A stretch of DNA of 64,000 bases from Vicia villosa (lineage: Eukaryota; Streptophyta; Magnoliopsida; Fabales; Fabaceae): assembly GCF_029867415.1 (NCBI RefSeq), contig NW_026705391.1, positions 667,201 to 731,200 of the forward strand, given 5' to 3'. Positions 46,102 through 58,394 of this stretch are shown in pieces. Position numbers and translations under genes: made by a program. Every line of letters starts with the position of its first letter. Position 1 is the first letter of the stretch. Under the pieces are notes generated by a model. The model saw nothing but the letters and a program-made list of their open reading frames with translations. It was not told the origin of the DNA and made no database searches.

Positions 46102-46400
46102 AGATTTCAATTTTTGATTTTATTTTTAATGAAAATTTTTTAAAAGCTATTTTAAAGTAGGGTTAAATATGTTACGTTCTCTATGAATAATCCAAACTCT
46201 AGTTTAAGTTCTTACAATATTTTTGGTTCAAATAATGATCCTCGTTCTCTACAAATAATCCAAAAGCTAGTTTAAGTTCCTATAACATTTGTTCGTTTAA
46301 ATATTGATCCTCATAAAGTTTTCTGTCCCTATTTTTCATTCACGTCGTCCATTTAACTTAACAGAAGCCAAGTTAAAAGTCAATAACTATTTTGAGAATA
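46102..46400. repeat. DENN flank tail and MITE-like fragment
   Basis: 46102-46158 resembles the DENN flank. From 46159 GGGTTAAATATGTTACG starts a repeat with internally duplicated text (CAAATAATCC and CTAGTTTAAGTTC twice). No clear right terminus. Confidence 0.5.
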
Positions 46401-46517
46401 GGTTTAGAGAAACAAATTATAAAAGAACAAAATTGGAAGGAGTGAAGTTCAATTAATTTTCAAGGGAAAAGAGAAGATACATTGAGATTCCTTTCTAGTA
46501 TGATGAAATAAAAGAGG

Positions 46518-48590
46518 GTGGTGTGGCTTAGTGATAGAGATAAAACTCACGGACCATATGGTTATATCATAGGCTTTAAGAAATGTTGGGAGTTCCTTAA
46601 AGAAGATATTACTAGATTTGTTATAGGTAATGGGAAACTTGATATTTCAGTGAGAATCATCATTCCTATCTCAGATACATATACTGACGGGGGTATTGGT
46701 CATCAATGAATTGGTGGATTATGCTAAAAAGAACTAGATAGAATGTATGTTGGTGAAGATTGAATTTGAGAAGTTATATGATTGTGTGTCATGGGAATAT
46801 CTCAAGTACATCATGAAAATGATGAGTTTTGGTTGTAAGTGGCTAAAATGGATGAAGGCTTTAGTATTTACTAGCTCTATATTAATACTTGTTAATGGTA
46901 GTCCAATCATGGACTTTCAAGCATGGAGAGGATCACGTCATGGGGATGCTTTATCCCCATTTTTGTTCTTATTAGCGTCTGAAGGCTTGGTAGGGTTGGT
47001 GATAATGCCAAACTGTTATGAGAGCTGTAATAGTTCCAAATCAAGGATGACTTACATAGTGAACTACTACAATTTGATAACAACATAATAGTAATTTATG
47101 ATAGATATTGGAAAATTTGTGGAGCTTAGAGGAAATTTTGAGAGGCTTAGAGTTGGCATCGAGCCTCAGTGTGAATCTTTACAAGAGTAAACTTTATGGA
47201 ATTAATTTGAAGGAAAAGTTTATGTTTCTTATCGTGTGGCATTTCCTCAACTTCTTTTTTTATTTCTTGGAATACTCGTGGGGGAAATCGAAGGAGAAGG
47301 GCTACTTGGAATCATATTATGGATAAGCTAAGAAGAAGACTCTCATATTGGTAAGGACAAAAAATTTCAATTAGGTGGTGATGTTGAATGGATAAGCTAA
47401 GAAGAAGACTTAACTAATATTCCAATATACTATTTTTCCTTCTATAAACCGCCTAAGGCTATGTGAAATTGTGAAGTTGCAACATGCTTTTCTTTGGGTG
47501 GAGTGGAAGATAAGAAGAAGATCAATTGGGCTAATTGGCCCAATGTTCGTAAGGAAAATAAAAAAGGAGGGCTAGGTGTGAAAGATTGCGAAAGATTCAA
47601 TTTAGCTTTACTAAGTAAAGGGAATCGGAGAATTTTGAATGAGCCCAACTCCATTTGATCTGGTTTGCTGTCTTGCAAGTATGGTGATGTCCAAGCTAAA
47701 ATTCTAGACACTTCAACACTAGTCAATGGAAGAAAATAATCTCTATGATAGAAGGATGTGAGAGCAGTATGTATGTCCTTAGTGGAGGAGCAAAATTGGA
47801 TTCCAATTCCATCAATTGCAAGATCGGGAATGGTGAAAGCATCAACTTTTGGAAGAAAATATGGTCTGGTTCTATTCCTTTAGAGTGTGTTTGGATGGAG
47901 CATTTTAACGAGGGAAAGTAATTTTTTGAGGGAATTGAAAATGATTTGACCAAAATCCATTGTTTGGATGAAAAATATGAAGAATGGTTAAAATGATGTA
48001 AATTTGTGAAATATTTTATTCAAGTTAAATTTAAAGAATTTCAAATGACATCAAAAATTAAAGAATTTGAAATTGCTCCATAACTTGAGTGTTAAATTGT
48101 TTATTGTTAATTTTTCTAAATTTGCAAAATAGTCCTTATATTTTATTAAAATTATAAATTTATCCCAAAATTTTTCATAAAATTGCAAATAAGTCCCTAA
48201 TAATTTTCCAAATTTACAAAATGGTCCTTAAAATTATCAAAAATTGCAAATTAGTCCCTATTTTTCATTTTTAAATTTGGCCCTAAAGTTTTAAAATTGA
48301 CCATAAAAATTTAACAATGAATCATTTTAATACTTCATCCAAACAAAAGAATTTAAAATTGAATGAATTTCAATTGAATCATTTGAATTGCTTAGAATTT
48401 TAAATTCTTTAAAAATTCTTAATTACCTCATCCAAACACACTCTCAAGAATTATGTTTCCAAAATTTTACTCGTGTTCACATATGCGCAACTTCAAAGTG
48501 ATAGACATGGGAATATGGATTGAGAAATTTTGGACGTGGGATATTGGAATAAGTATCACTGAACTCACTATTGATGAAGATAGCAATTGA
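46518..48590 (+). pseudogene. LINE (L1-type) reverse transcriptase 3' part, decayed
   Basis: The first part reads WEFLKEDITRFVIGNGKL, the segment before the RT core. At 46747 comes KIEFEKLYDCVSWEYLKYIM, then LVNGSPIMDFQAWRGSRHGD and ALSPFLFLLASEGL, typical of plant L1 RT motifs 3-5 (GLRQGDPLSPFLF in intact copies). The zinc-binding C-terminal region follows in other frames (KIRRRSIGLIG, IGNGESINFWKKIW). After a MITE (47883-48443) it resumes as MFPKFYSCSHMRNFKVIDMG and FWTWDIGISITELTID to about 48590. Numerous stops and frameshifts; no YADD motif is visible. Confidence 0.85.
47883..48443. mobile_element. MITE inside the LINE remnant
   Basis: 561 bp with inverted termini GAGTGTGTTTGGATG (47883) and CATCCAAACACACTC (48429-48443). 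It interrupts the LINE frame, which resumes downstream. The inner part is AT-rich with GTCCCTAATAATTTTCC-type words. The target duplication is not clear. Termini suggest the hAT superfamily. Confidence 0.8.
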
Positions 48591-49052
48591 ATGATTTGAT
48601 GACAATTTTCCAAGAGGTACAACCTATATTTGGTTTGATTAAACATCAATGATTTTGAAAAATTGTTGCATTCAAGAATAAATAATGAATTTTATAAAGA
48701 TACAATACAAGTTATAGACGTGTCTCAGGGTTTGTCTATTTTATTTATACGTTTTCTAATATTAAAATTTGTTTCCTACAATACCTGAATTAAAATTTAT
48801 ATAAGGACAAAAGGTTGAAGAATAATTAATTACATAAAAAAATATGCACGAGTAAATAAATATGTAACACTTTATACTAAAACCTAATTTCAATAAACAC
48901 TATAATCAAATAAAGTTTATTTAATATCAACTCTTTTTCATTTATTAGTGTACTTGAATAACAAACAAACTAAAAGTCTAATGTAGTATTTGATTTAATA
49001 TTCATATGTTAATTAGAACACAAAAATTAAATACAAATCTTACTTTCTTATT
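48591..49052. other. AT-rich gap, nothing recognised
   Basis: Downstream flank of the minus-strand MADS-box pseudogene. I see no coding region or element. Confidence 0.5.
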
Positions 49053-49879
49053 CTATGACATATATGAAATATCTCGCAATGCAAACAAATTAGGTTGGCT
49101 AAAATTGACAAGGTTAGAAGTCCAATTTCCAGGTTCAACCACCCGATCATCTAACTGTAGAAATTCATCAAGTTGATTAGCCCATTCTTGATGAGGTTCA
49201 ACCATCATATTCTCTAACTTTGTTGATTTATTAATTTGATTTGTTAATGAAAAACAAGGCAAACTAAAAAAATTAGTTAAACTCATCATCTCATTAATAT
49301 TATCATTAACTAGCTCCGTAGGATCACCATAGATATGTTGCTGTTGAGGAATGCTATGTATGAGATCAAGTTGACTCGAGTGTGAGGAGGCAACATTCTC
49401 TTGAGTTTTGTTTCGAATCAAACTATTTTTCTCACCTTGTTGCATATTTTTTAGTATACTAATTTTGTGATTACAAGCTTGAATCTTAGCATTTACAATA
49501 TCAATTAAGCCTTTAAGTTGCCCTCCTTCTATTGTATGAAAACATGGACTCCATGTTGAATACTTGTTCATCACAATCTTTTTATGCAACTTGGAAATCT
49601 CAACTTCAACCATATTTTTCTTATTCGCAAAATAGTCATTCACATCAAACTTCTTTGAAGACGTCTCGATGCAAAGTGTACAATGGTCGAGTCTTGTGGC
49701 CAAATTATTGATCTAGCATTACCATCATCGCCATCATACACAACTAAGCAAGCTTCAACTCCAAACTTTCTAGAAAAATCTGAAATTTTTTTGATTAATC
49801 CATTTTGTCTCCGAATAAAATCTAATTTCCGATCTTTTTGATTTTGAATGAATGTGATTGATATTTTCCTACGACCCAT
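49053..49879 (-). pseudogene. Type I MADS-box gene with one frameshift
   Basis: From the ATG at 49879 the frame reads MGRRKISITFIQNQKDRKLD, FIRRQNGLIKKISDFSRKFG and VEACLVVYDGDDG, a type I MADS domain (DNA-binding part about residues 1-60), then WPQDSTIVHF. It drifts into a stop at 49640, while the neighbouring frame continues SSKKFDVNDYFANKKNMVEV and on for about 200 residues to a stop at 49053. In related type I (AGL-like) proteins WPQDSTVVH and FDVNDYF-like text belong to one frame, so a single indel near 49650-49690 separates them. The gene would be a single exon, as usual for this class. Type I MADS proteins act in gametophyte and seed development. Either a recent pseudogene or a sequencing error. 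Confidence 0.82.
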
Positions 49880-51340
49880 TTCTACAAATATAAATATAAT
49901 GATTGTCAGTACAAAATTATACCTTTCACTGATGTCATGAACTTCATCTTCTTTAATTATACAACATATACAAAAGTTGAACGATAAAAAAGTTATAATA
50001 TACAAATTTTTAATAACATCAAGAATAGTAAACAACCAGCTAAGAAAATAAATTATACATTTTTCATTGAGATATTTTAAAACCTTTCTCAATTGCTTAT
50101 TTAATAATATAATATAATTAAAAGCATGAGCTTAACATTTTTTTTTTGAAAAAATTGATATTAATTAGGAAAAGTTAAAACAATTTTGTTCTTACGTCAA
50201 AATTTCTAAGATTTTTCTTTTAAAAATCCATCACCATTCCTATATTTTTCTTATAACAATCAAACCAATTATCTAAACCTGATAATCCAATCCAAACTTA
50301 TTAAATTGATTTATATTTATTTTTTTCCAAATCCAAATGAAATAACCTATTACACCATGTTTTGGACTATCACGGTAAATTTATAATATTCGTTAACATA
50401 ATTATTATTGCAAAATCTTATTACATGCTAAAATAGTATAGTGTTTAATTAACGATAACATGAAGTCTTTAGAAAAGAAAGAAAGAAGGTTGATCAATGA
50501 TTGAGAAAGCATTGTGACACAAAAGAATTACCACTATTGTATTGAAGAAGAAACAAATGATTTAAACAAACAAATTCAAGAATATAAAACAATCAACTAT
50601 AACTATAATAACAAAGAAAAAACATGCTACAATGTATCAGGATTCTTACTTTTGTAGGCTGGTTGATCTTACGAACTCTATGGTGCTTTGTTATTGCAAT
50701 GAAAGTTTGAACCAAGTTAAAAGATAATGTAGAGCTAATAATAATACAAGATATAACCAATGTAACCTCTTTTATAATCTGTGATTTGGATCTTTTAATT
50801 TTAGAAATCAAATCTATACATAAATTTTGTTACAGTAAGAAATCAAATTCTCATCCGCTAGGAAATCTTATATATCTTTTATTTATTATTTCAAATAAAA
50901 TATTTGATTTTGATTAATAAAAAAAATATTTGATTTTGTAGGCATGTTAAAAGATTGTTAAAATATTTATATTTATTATTAGAAGATGTGCAGCCCTCTA
51001 TGAGATCTTGTAAATTAATTGCCTGCAAGATCAACCTAAATCTTTTAGCCTGAATTTCATTTGGTGGGAAACTATTACTTAAAATTAAGCTAATACTATT
51101 GTTAGAATTCAAGTGCCGATTAATGTCTTCTGTCATTAAATAATTCAAGTGCCGATTAACAAAAACATACATGTCTTCCTCTCATTAAATAATTAGAGAA
51201 TTTAAGATATATCACAGCCCCATACTCGTATAAGTCAATATCATTTACATTTTGAATCAAAAGTTTTGTTGCCCTTATTCAACAACCAAATTTAAATGAA
51301 ATTCAGTCTAGTTTTCACAACAAGTGTTAATATAAAAAGG
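49880..51340. other. AT-rich upstream region of the MADS pseudogene
   Basis: No gene recognised. The text at 50540-50620 (TTGAAGAAGAAACAAATG, AACAATCAACTATAACTATA) loosely recalls copia LTRs at 45841 and 52432. AAGTGCCGATTAA occurs twice at 51111 and 51150 as a short duplication. Confidence 0.4.
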
Positions 51341-51360
51341 TTAAATATGTTTTTAGTTTT

Positions 51361-51960
51361 TTTAAAGGGAGATGAGAGAGAAAGAGGTGAACAAAAATCC
51401 TTTAATCGAGGGACTTATCATTATTTAATCGAGGGACGAGATCATTTATATCGTAGGAAACATCGAAGGGACTATGATCTTTATGATGATTTTTAAATCG
51501 AGGGTAGCATTTTTGCTAAGGTATCCCCACATTCGAGGGACTTGACTATTTAATCGAAAGGCAGCATAAGAGAGGATTACCCTAAAGGTGAGTGTGAGAA
51601 GCAAAGTGATTGATTTATTTAATCCTGAAAATCAGGATTATTCTTTGTTGATTTTAGTCTTGCCATACAATCATTTTAATCATACATCTAACAGTTAAAA
51701 TTCACAGTCCATAGCAGTTTATATGTGCGGAAAGTAAAATGCAGAAAGTAAATCTACTCTATTACAAGGCTTCAGGATTAGGGGAGTACATAACCAAAAA
51801 CCGGGGGATGCGAAAAGTAAAATACGGAAATAAAAGTGCGAAGAAATAAACCTATGCTATTACAAAAAACTTTTGCAACCTATACATGATTTCTAGAATT
51901 TAAATAAATAAATAAGTAAATAACTAAAAATTAAACAGCCATGCGACAATCACACAATTT
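51361..51960 (-). mobile_element. Ogre-type LTR fragment
   Basis: Text such as CATTCGAGGGACTTGACTAT, AGGCAGCATAAGA and GCTATTACA matches 4060-4380 of the solo LTR in the same orientation. It has no ends and no target duplication, so it is a truncated copy. Confidence 0.65.
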
Positions 51961-52263
51961 GGGATGAGAGCATTATATATTATTAAATATATAATTTTTT
52001 TTTGTAAGTAGTTCTAATTTACTTAATATGAAATAGAACGTAATGTTTAAATTTAATAAAAATTTGCATAAATGTTTAGATCTAGTTATTTAATTTTGTC
52101 ATGGTTGGTTGAAAATGTATTGTAAAATATTTTTAATGAATAATTTTGTTTTAATAATAATATTATTAAAATTTAAAATTTTATTGTAATTTAAAAATAA
52201 AATTTATATTTATAAAATAAATTAAAAAATAAAAAATTGTATTTATATAAGTTTTAGTGACAC

Positions 52264-52400
52264 TGTCATACCCCAAAATTTGCCCATCTCATTTCATCTT
52301 TCAAAGCTCATACCAAAGTTCAAAACTTAAGGACATACTCTCCTAAAACAATGACCTCCTAAACTAGGGTTTTGATTTCTCTGCAGAAAATTATATACGA
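52264..52400 (+). mobile_element. Ogre-type LTR start, truncated
   Basis: Opens TGTCATACCCCAAAATTTGC, the element-start end seen in reverse at 7038-7057, 30119-30138 and 38401-38420, here on the plus strand. After about 135 bp it gives way to DENN-flank sequence. Confidence 0.7.
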
Positions 52401-52431
52401 GGCCTTTCGTTATAAACATAAGTGATTTTCT

Positions 52432-52917
52432 AAGAAGATGTGAAACTCCATTGAAGGAGAAGGAAGAACACACGAAAGTGAGAGAAAAAGAGAGAGAGAA
52501 AAAGATATTGATCCATTGATTGAAGAAGTTAGTTACAATCTCAAACTATATAACAACCAACTGTAACTAACCTAACTGAACAAAAGAGTAGCTAATCCAA
52601 TACATGAGAGTGCATGGTAAGATAGTAAACTCTCACTAATTATAAGCTACGTGAGCGAATCATTTTCATGCAACTTGCTACGTGATTCTTCTACTGTTAA
52701 TACTCCCTCACAAGCTTGAGGTTAGTAAATATCCACCAAGCCAAGCTTGCCCAAACAATCAGTAAATGGACGTGGACCAAGAGCTTTCGTAAACACATCA
52801 GCAGCTTGATCATGAGAACGAATTGGAAGCAGACGCATCACACGAGTCTGAAGCTTCCCTCGAACTAAATGACAATCAATATCGATATGTTTCGTCCTTT
52901 CATGAAACACCGGATTA
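52432..52917 (-). mobile_element. Copia 3' end: LTR plus RNase H tail
   Basis: 52432-52703 is an LTR closely related to 45841-46101. 52704-52910 encodes on the minus strand MFHERTKHIDIDCHLVRGKL through DVFTKALGPRPF to DIY, the C-terminus of copia RNase H. It joins DENN copy 3 directly at about 52918. This fragment supplies the RNase H end and 3' LTR type missing from the element 41909-46101. Confidence 0.85.
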
Positions 52918-53983
52918 TTGTCTACATGAAATTCTTGAATGGGCCAAGGTTTGTAATTGTAAATACATCTAATTTTTCTATTATTGTTTGTTGTTTTGTA
53001 CTAATAATACATTAACGGTGTTATTATTGTTGATATTATTTTACAAATTCACAGGCTAATAATTGTGGACCCTTACAAATTATAAGTGAGTATTATCGTT
53101 TTAGGTGTCCTACAAGGGGATCGACACTTATCTTTCATCCTTTGGAGCACCTTCATTCCTTGGAATATCACAGGCCATATGAGAACGCTCTTTATCTGTC
53201 TGGTTCACTTATTGGTTTGAAATCCTGTAGTACGGGTCTGGGGTTAGCCGAGGTATGTTCGAATAAATTTTGATTAGGCTAAATTACTTCTATTTTACTT
53301 TCATCTTTTGGGTTGTCATGTTTGATGGTTATGGTAAACAAGTACTTCGTTTTTGGTCTGTTCTACAAAACTGTCTTCTGGTTGCAGAGGAGGCAACTGC
53401 ATTATCTATATGGGTTATAGCGTGCTTATGTGGTACCTTGAGACTTGAACATGTGAGTTATGTTTCTGCCAATGTTTTTATGAAATCCATTTTCCTTTAC
53501 CCTTTATGAAAATCCTTATTCATGCCGGTAAGGTAATACCGGTTGAACTTATTGGTTTAACATAATGAAAGGAGAGAAATAAGTAATAGGAAAACCAATC
53601 ATATGTGATAAACTTAATAACTATATCTTAATATCAATATAAGATATTTCATATATTCTAACACCCTTCCTTAAACTATGTTTGTTGCAAATATGGCCTT
53701 TGAAATGCAAAAATAAGCAAATACAAATACACAATAATTCTCAAAACCACAACTTTCATGAACCACAAGCAAACCGAATAACAATGTAACAGAGATTGAG
53801 GTAAAAAATAATATAGGGAACCTTGACAAGAAACACTCAAAATTTAATGCACAACAAGGGTGTGTGAATGAGCTAAGGCAAAGATGATGCCTATGAACAG
53901 CTGAGAGCCAAAGGGGTCCAAACAGCCTAAAAAACAATTAAACAGTGGTAAATAAACTACCAAAAGTGGGACCTACGACGTGT

Positions 53984-54734
53984 AGGGATGGAAATGGTTC
54001 AGGCCGCCTGAAAGGGGCCTATGGCCTGGTCTATTCAAGTTTCGGCTTGGCCTGGCCCGTTTAATAAAAAAGTCATGTTCGAACTTTTTAAAACAACCTA
54101 TTTATTTAAACAAGCCAGACTTAGAGTCTGTTTGGACTGGCTTATTAATGCTAATCTACTGACATATGTTTTATGACACTCTTCGGTAGTCCTTATCAAA
54201 ACAGATTATGAAACTTTTCTTAAACTTTTTTAAGTTTATTTTTACAAGTTCTTCAAGATAAATTACGAAAATAACTTAGAACATATATAGCAACAATTTA
54301 AATTTATTGAGTCTTTTGTTATAAAAATAGTTTATGCAATGCAGGCTTATTCATAAGCGCTTAATTTGAAAAGTACTTGTGCTATAAGTTACAAATAAGT
54401 TGTTTATCCAAACAGGCCCAGACCTACTAGGCTTATATATAATAATAAAAAGAAATATTTCTCGGGAAAATTATTAAATGTAATGCAGGTCGTATATTTT
54501 TCTATTATAGATTTTTATGTTAACCTTTTATGAAGCAGGTCGGATGTTTTTTTGAAGTCTTAACACAAAATAGGCTTTTAAACAGATTTGTAGGTCAAGT
54601 CAGGCTTAAAAATGGCCAAGCTCTGGCTTAAAATAAAATCTATGTCAGGTGATATAACAGGCCTACACCTTCGCTTTTTTTAGTTATGATGACTCGTTTA
54701 AGCAAAGCTCGACCAGGCCAATTTCCATGCCCCT
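53984..54734. mobile_element. MITE with AGGGATGGAAATGG ends
   Basis: The left end AGGGATGGAAATGG and right end CCAATTTCCATGCCCCT are near-inverted. The interior has repeated GGCCTGG/AGGCC words. A hAT-like MITE (54124-54418) is inserted in it. No target duplication was resolved. Confidence 0.6.
54124..54418. mobile_element. hAT-like MITE nested in another MITE
   Basis: 295 bp, beginning GAGTCTGTTTGGA and ending TCCAAACAGGCC. The 8-bp flanks CAGACTTA (54116-54123) and CAGACCTA (54419-54426) differ at one base, the target size of hAT transposons. The internal GCGCTTAATTTGAAAAG style matches the split MITE at 11824-20821. Confidence 0.8.
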
Positions 54735-55180
54735 AAATACACAAACAACAACACTGACTTTATTAAAAAATAAAAATGCTAACACAACAACAGCATATAA
54801 ACTCAAGTATACAGAAATGCACAGGCATGAGCTATAGCAGAAGTAAAGAGAAGTAAAGAGGGCCTGTGTTACGCCTTCACTGGAAGATCCATAAAAGTTA
54901 ACATTGCTGCAACAAAAAAAGAGGGTTGAGCTGTTTCTGAGCCACAATCATCAAATGAGAGCAGATGCAAGTAAAGGAGACAGTGGCGAGCTGGGTAAAA
55001 GCAGTAGCAACCTAAGATGAGGTATCACGTGCCGTCATGCTAAGCGGAGAGGAAAAGTAGCGTCTATTACGAACCAAAAAACTGTTAACAAAACAATCTA
55101 CCTAACATTGTTGGAATCTCGAAGAACACAAACAAACACCATTAAACCAAACAACTATAAGAGAGACAAACAAAACATAC

Positions 55181-55442
55181 TATTAAGAGTCCTACATCGG
55201 AAAATATATGGCTCGAACATATGGTATAAGTGGAGACAATCCTCATCTCATAAGCTGGTTTTGTAAGTTGAGTTAAACCCAACCACAATTTTAAGATGGT
55301 ATCAAAGCCTTGTTCAAAGATCTGTTGAGACACCTGCCATCAAGTTTCTGCTATTGGACCACCCACCATTTATATTCACGCATCAGGCCCAATAGTGCTG
55401 AGTGTGAGTGTGTATTAAGAGTCCCACGCCGGAAAATATATT
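55181..55442 (+). mobile_element. TRIM retroelement, 3' truncated
   Basis: A direct terminal repeat starts TATTAAGAGTCCTACATCGG at 55181 and again TATTAAGAGTCCCACGCCGG at 55413. The first LTR is followed by TGGTATCAAAGCC (55299-55311), a primer site for initiator tRNA-Met. The non-coding interior is about 100 bp, typical for terminal-repeat retrotransposons in miniature. The second LTR is cut after about 30 bp. Confidence 0.8.
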
Positions 55443-57965
55443 ACTTCCTATCAGATTAAAATATATATTATAATAATTGTTTCCTGATTTAAAAGATATT
55501 AGTTATTGATTTAATCACGTTTAAGGCTGTATGTTGATGTAATTGGCCACTAGAGCTGAAATGTAGCGATCTGAACATAACTGTTTCATAATAATTGTCT
55601 ACTAGTCTTACAGCTAGATGATGTTGGTTTGCAGGTGTTAACATTCTCTGCTGGAGCTCTACTGGAGAATCAGATTGTAGTTGTCTGTTCTAATTTGGTA
55701 CGTGTTCCTCAAATTATGTTAGTAATGATCTTGTGTTGGATGATGAACCTAACTCTTCAACTTGCATATTGATGCAAATGTGTCGGTGCCACTTTTTATA
55801 CACATGTTTATGGTTTAGTTCTTCAGGTTCATTATTATTAGTTTATTAAAATGCCACTGTTAGGGACAGTAGTACTTGAATTTTTAGTGTACTAGTCATG
55901 TTAATTATTTTAAGATCTTGGAAAGTGTTTAACCTTTAATTAGCCACTCTCACAATGAATTGTAGAGATCATACTACTTTTGAAACCCAATCTTAACTTA
56001 TTCCATTTGAATTGTTGATATTTTCATTGAAGTTCTTGATGGAATTTTTCTTCTTCATGATCAGGGAATCCTATTTGCGTCAATTCTATTAGTTATTCCA
56101 TTAATTCGACCCTATCAATGGCAAATCCTGCTAATGCCGGTATGATTTCTCTCCCTTCACATTTAAAGTAAATATTAATTTTCATATTTTAAACATCTCT
56201 TCTCCACTTCATAGTATTTGATGAGAACATACTTTCCAGGTTTTACCAAATGACATGCTTGATTTTCTGGACGCTCCTGTCCCTTACATAGTGAGTATTC
56301 TGTTCATTCTTAAAGAACGACATCTTCTTTAACTCATGAAACTATTATTTATTATTTATTTCAACTTTAATCCATGTTGAGTTGCTGAATGTATGCTCTT
56401 TATACACAGGTAATTGCTACTTAGTTAATGATATCAAATATATTGATTTGTAGCTTGTAAAATCCATTTATTATTATATTTCATAAATTGGAGTTTAAAA
56501 TTAGGTCTGTTATTGTTGTTGAAAATTTGGTTCAACTGTTGTTAATTTGCCCTTTTCCATTGATAGTATCATTTCTGACATCTGTCTTTGTTAAAAAATT
56601 AATTTCATAGGTTGGTGTTAGGCACAAGACAAATGAAGTTCAGTCAAAGTTAACCAATGTTATTCTGGTTGATGCCAACAGAAACCAGGTTTGTAATTTT
56701 TCTGCATTTTTCCAATTCCACTAAAATCAAGTGATTCCTCTTCCCCGACTATATAGTATTTATTTATTGAACTATACATTAGAAACATTTCAAATGAAAT
56801 TGTTAATCTGAATAGACCTCTGATTCTTTTGGCAAACAAAAGCCAAACTAATAAAAGAAGTATTTTTTTTGGAATTGTGAGTGCATACTCCAGTTTTTCC
56901 CTATAAAAAATTGGGGCTTAGCTCTTGAATTTAGTTGTTTTCAATATTGCTATATTTGAACTCCGTTTTTATACCTCTTTACTTTCTGAATTACAGAGAG
57001 ATACACATGGTTTCTTATACTTTTGTTTTTAAATAGGTGAAGTCACCGTCACTACCTCAACTGCCAAGACAGAAAGAGCTAATGTCTTCTTTACGTCCTT
57101 ATCATGCAACTCTTGTAGGAGAAAGTTACTTGGGTAGGAGAAGGCCGGTGTATGAATGTACGGAAATGCAGGTGTGCTCTCATGATTCATCTCTTCATTG
57201 TACCATATTCTCTTATTTCCTCATTATTGTTGTGATTCCCCCGTTTGGTATCTTGAATAACAACCATTTTGAAAGCCTAGTTATCTGTTTTATTAATAAG
57301 CTCAACTTTATTTTAAAATTTCATCTAGTTTATTATAAAGTTTGTTAATGATCTTCTCAACATATTGTTTATATTCTCATATTTTTTATTTTTTTGTCCA
57401 ACAGGTAGAAGCTGCCAAGGGATTCTTATCCGTGTTAATATCTTATTTGGATTCCCTTTGCTATAACATTCGTTCACGTACAATAACCAATGTACAATCG
57501 AATGATGATAAGGTCTGTAATTTTGTCACCATGTTAAATATTATTGACCAATATTGTAATTTTACACTTAAATGATTGTCTCTACTCTTAAGAGGGAAAT
57601 TAGTTCTAAAACCTAATTTCAATATAATTCTCTATGGACGTCACTTTCAAGACCAACAATATGACAAAAAATGGGCAGATAATTTGATGTATGGTGGGAG
57701 ATATAAGATCATATTAATTTCAATGAGAAAAAACACATCCAATTAAATTAATAATTAAACAAGTTTAAGTAAATTTATGGGTTGTAAATTGTAATGGGAA
57801 GGTATAAGAACATCATCATTTATCACATTTACATGTACTGGAAATAAAATATTTTAGAAAGTATTTTGAAGTATGGTGTGGCTTGTTATTCAGGTATCCT
57901 TGCTTTTGAGGGAAATTTTCATTGACTCATTCCCTTATCGCGAGCAGTCTTTCATGAAGGTATGA

Positions 57966-58281
57966 TTTGCGGACCTTAAATCAACCCTTTGTTAATCATG
58001 CAAACAAATTTTATTCATATATACTTTCTGGTTTTAAGTGATTTCCAAAGAGTTTAACCTAATTTCAAAACCTATATTTGGTATGTATGTTATTTAGTAT
58101 GTTCATGTGTATTATCCTCATCATTTGCGGACCTTAAATCAACCCTTTGTTAATCATGCAAACAAATTTTATTCATATATACTTTCTGGTTTTAAGTGAT
58201 TTCCAAAGAGTTTAACCTAATTTCAAAACCTATATTTGGTATGTATGTTATTTAGTATGTTCATGTGTATTATCCTCATCA
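57966..58281 (+). repeat. Perfect 158-bp tandem duplication in last DENN intron
   Basis: TTTGCGGACCTTAAATCAAC starts at 57966 and again at 58124. The two units look identical to TTATCCTCATCA. Copy 2 has this sequence once (about 24845-25010). The duplicated unit contains no exon. Confidence 0.92.
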
Positions 58282-58394
58282 TTGTTAATGCTGATTGTTT
58301 CTCCTTTGTTGTTCTGTCTAAACAGCTTTTCGTGGATACACAACTCTTCTCTGTACACACAAATCTTGTGCTCTCTTTCTTCCAAAAGGAATAG

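Larger units (their letters stand above)
53453..55634. other. Enlarged DENN copy-3 intron with nested elements
   Basis: The matching intron of copy 2 (21575-22558) is about 1 kb. Here it is 2.2 kb, holding a MULE-like MITE (53984-54734) with a hAT MITE inside and a TRIM (55181-55442). 53640-53983 and 54735-55180 are unassigned. Confidence 0.7.
52919..58394 (+). pseudogene. DENN-domain gene, copy 3 (5'-truncated)
   Basis: Exons by eye: 52919-52948 (partial, LHEILEWAK), 53055-53252 (GPLQIISEYYRF... to LGLAE, open), about 53366-53452, 55635-55697, 56065-56139, 56240-56290, 56611-56688, 57037-57171, 57405-57512, 57894-57959 and 58326-58394 (TAG). Unlike copy 2, acceptors at 56063-56064 and 56609-56610 are intact and no stop is seen in these exons. 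Two defects: everything 5' of 52919 is replaced by a copia fragment, and the acceptor before the third exon is lost through an 8-bp deletion (TTTCAGGC absent near 53365). The protein end reads LVLSFFQKE. It may be transcribed but cannot give a full-length Rab GEF. Confidence 0.85.
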
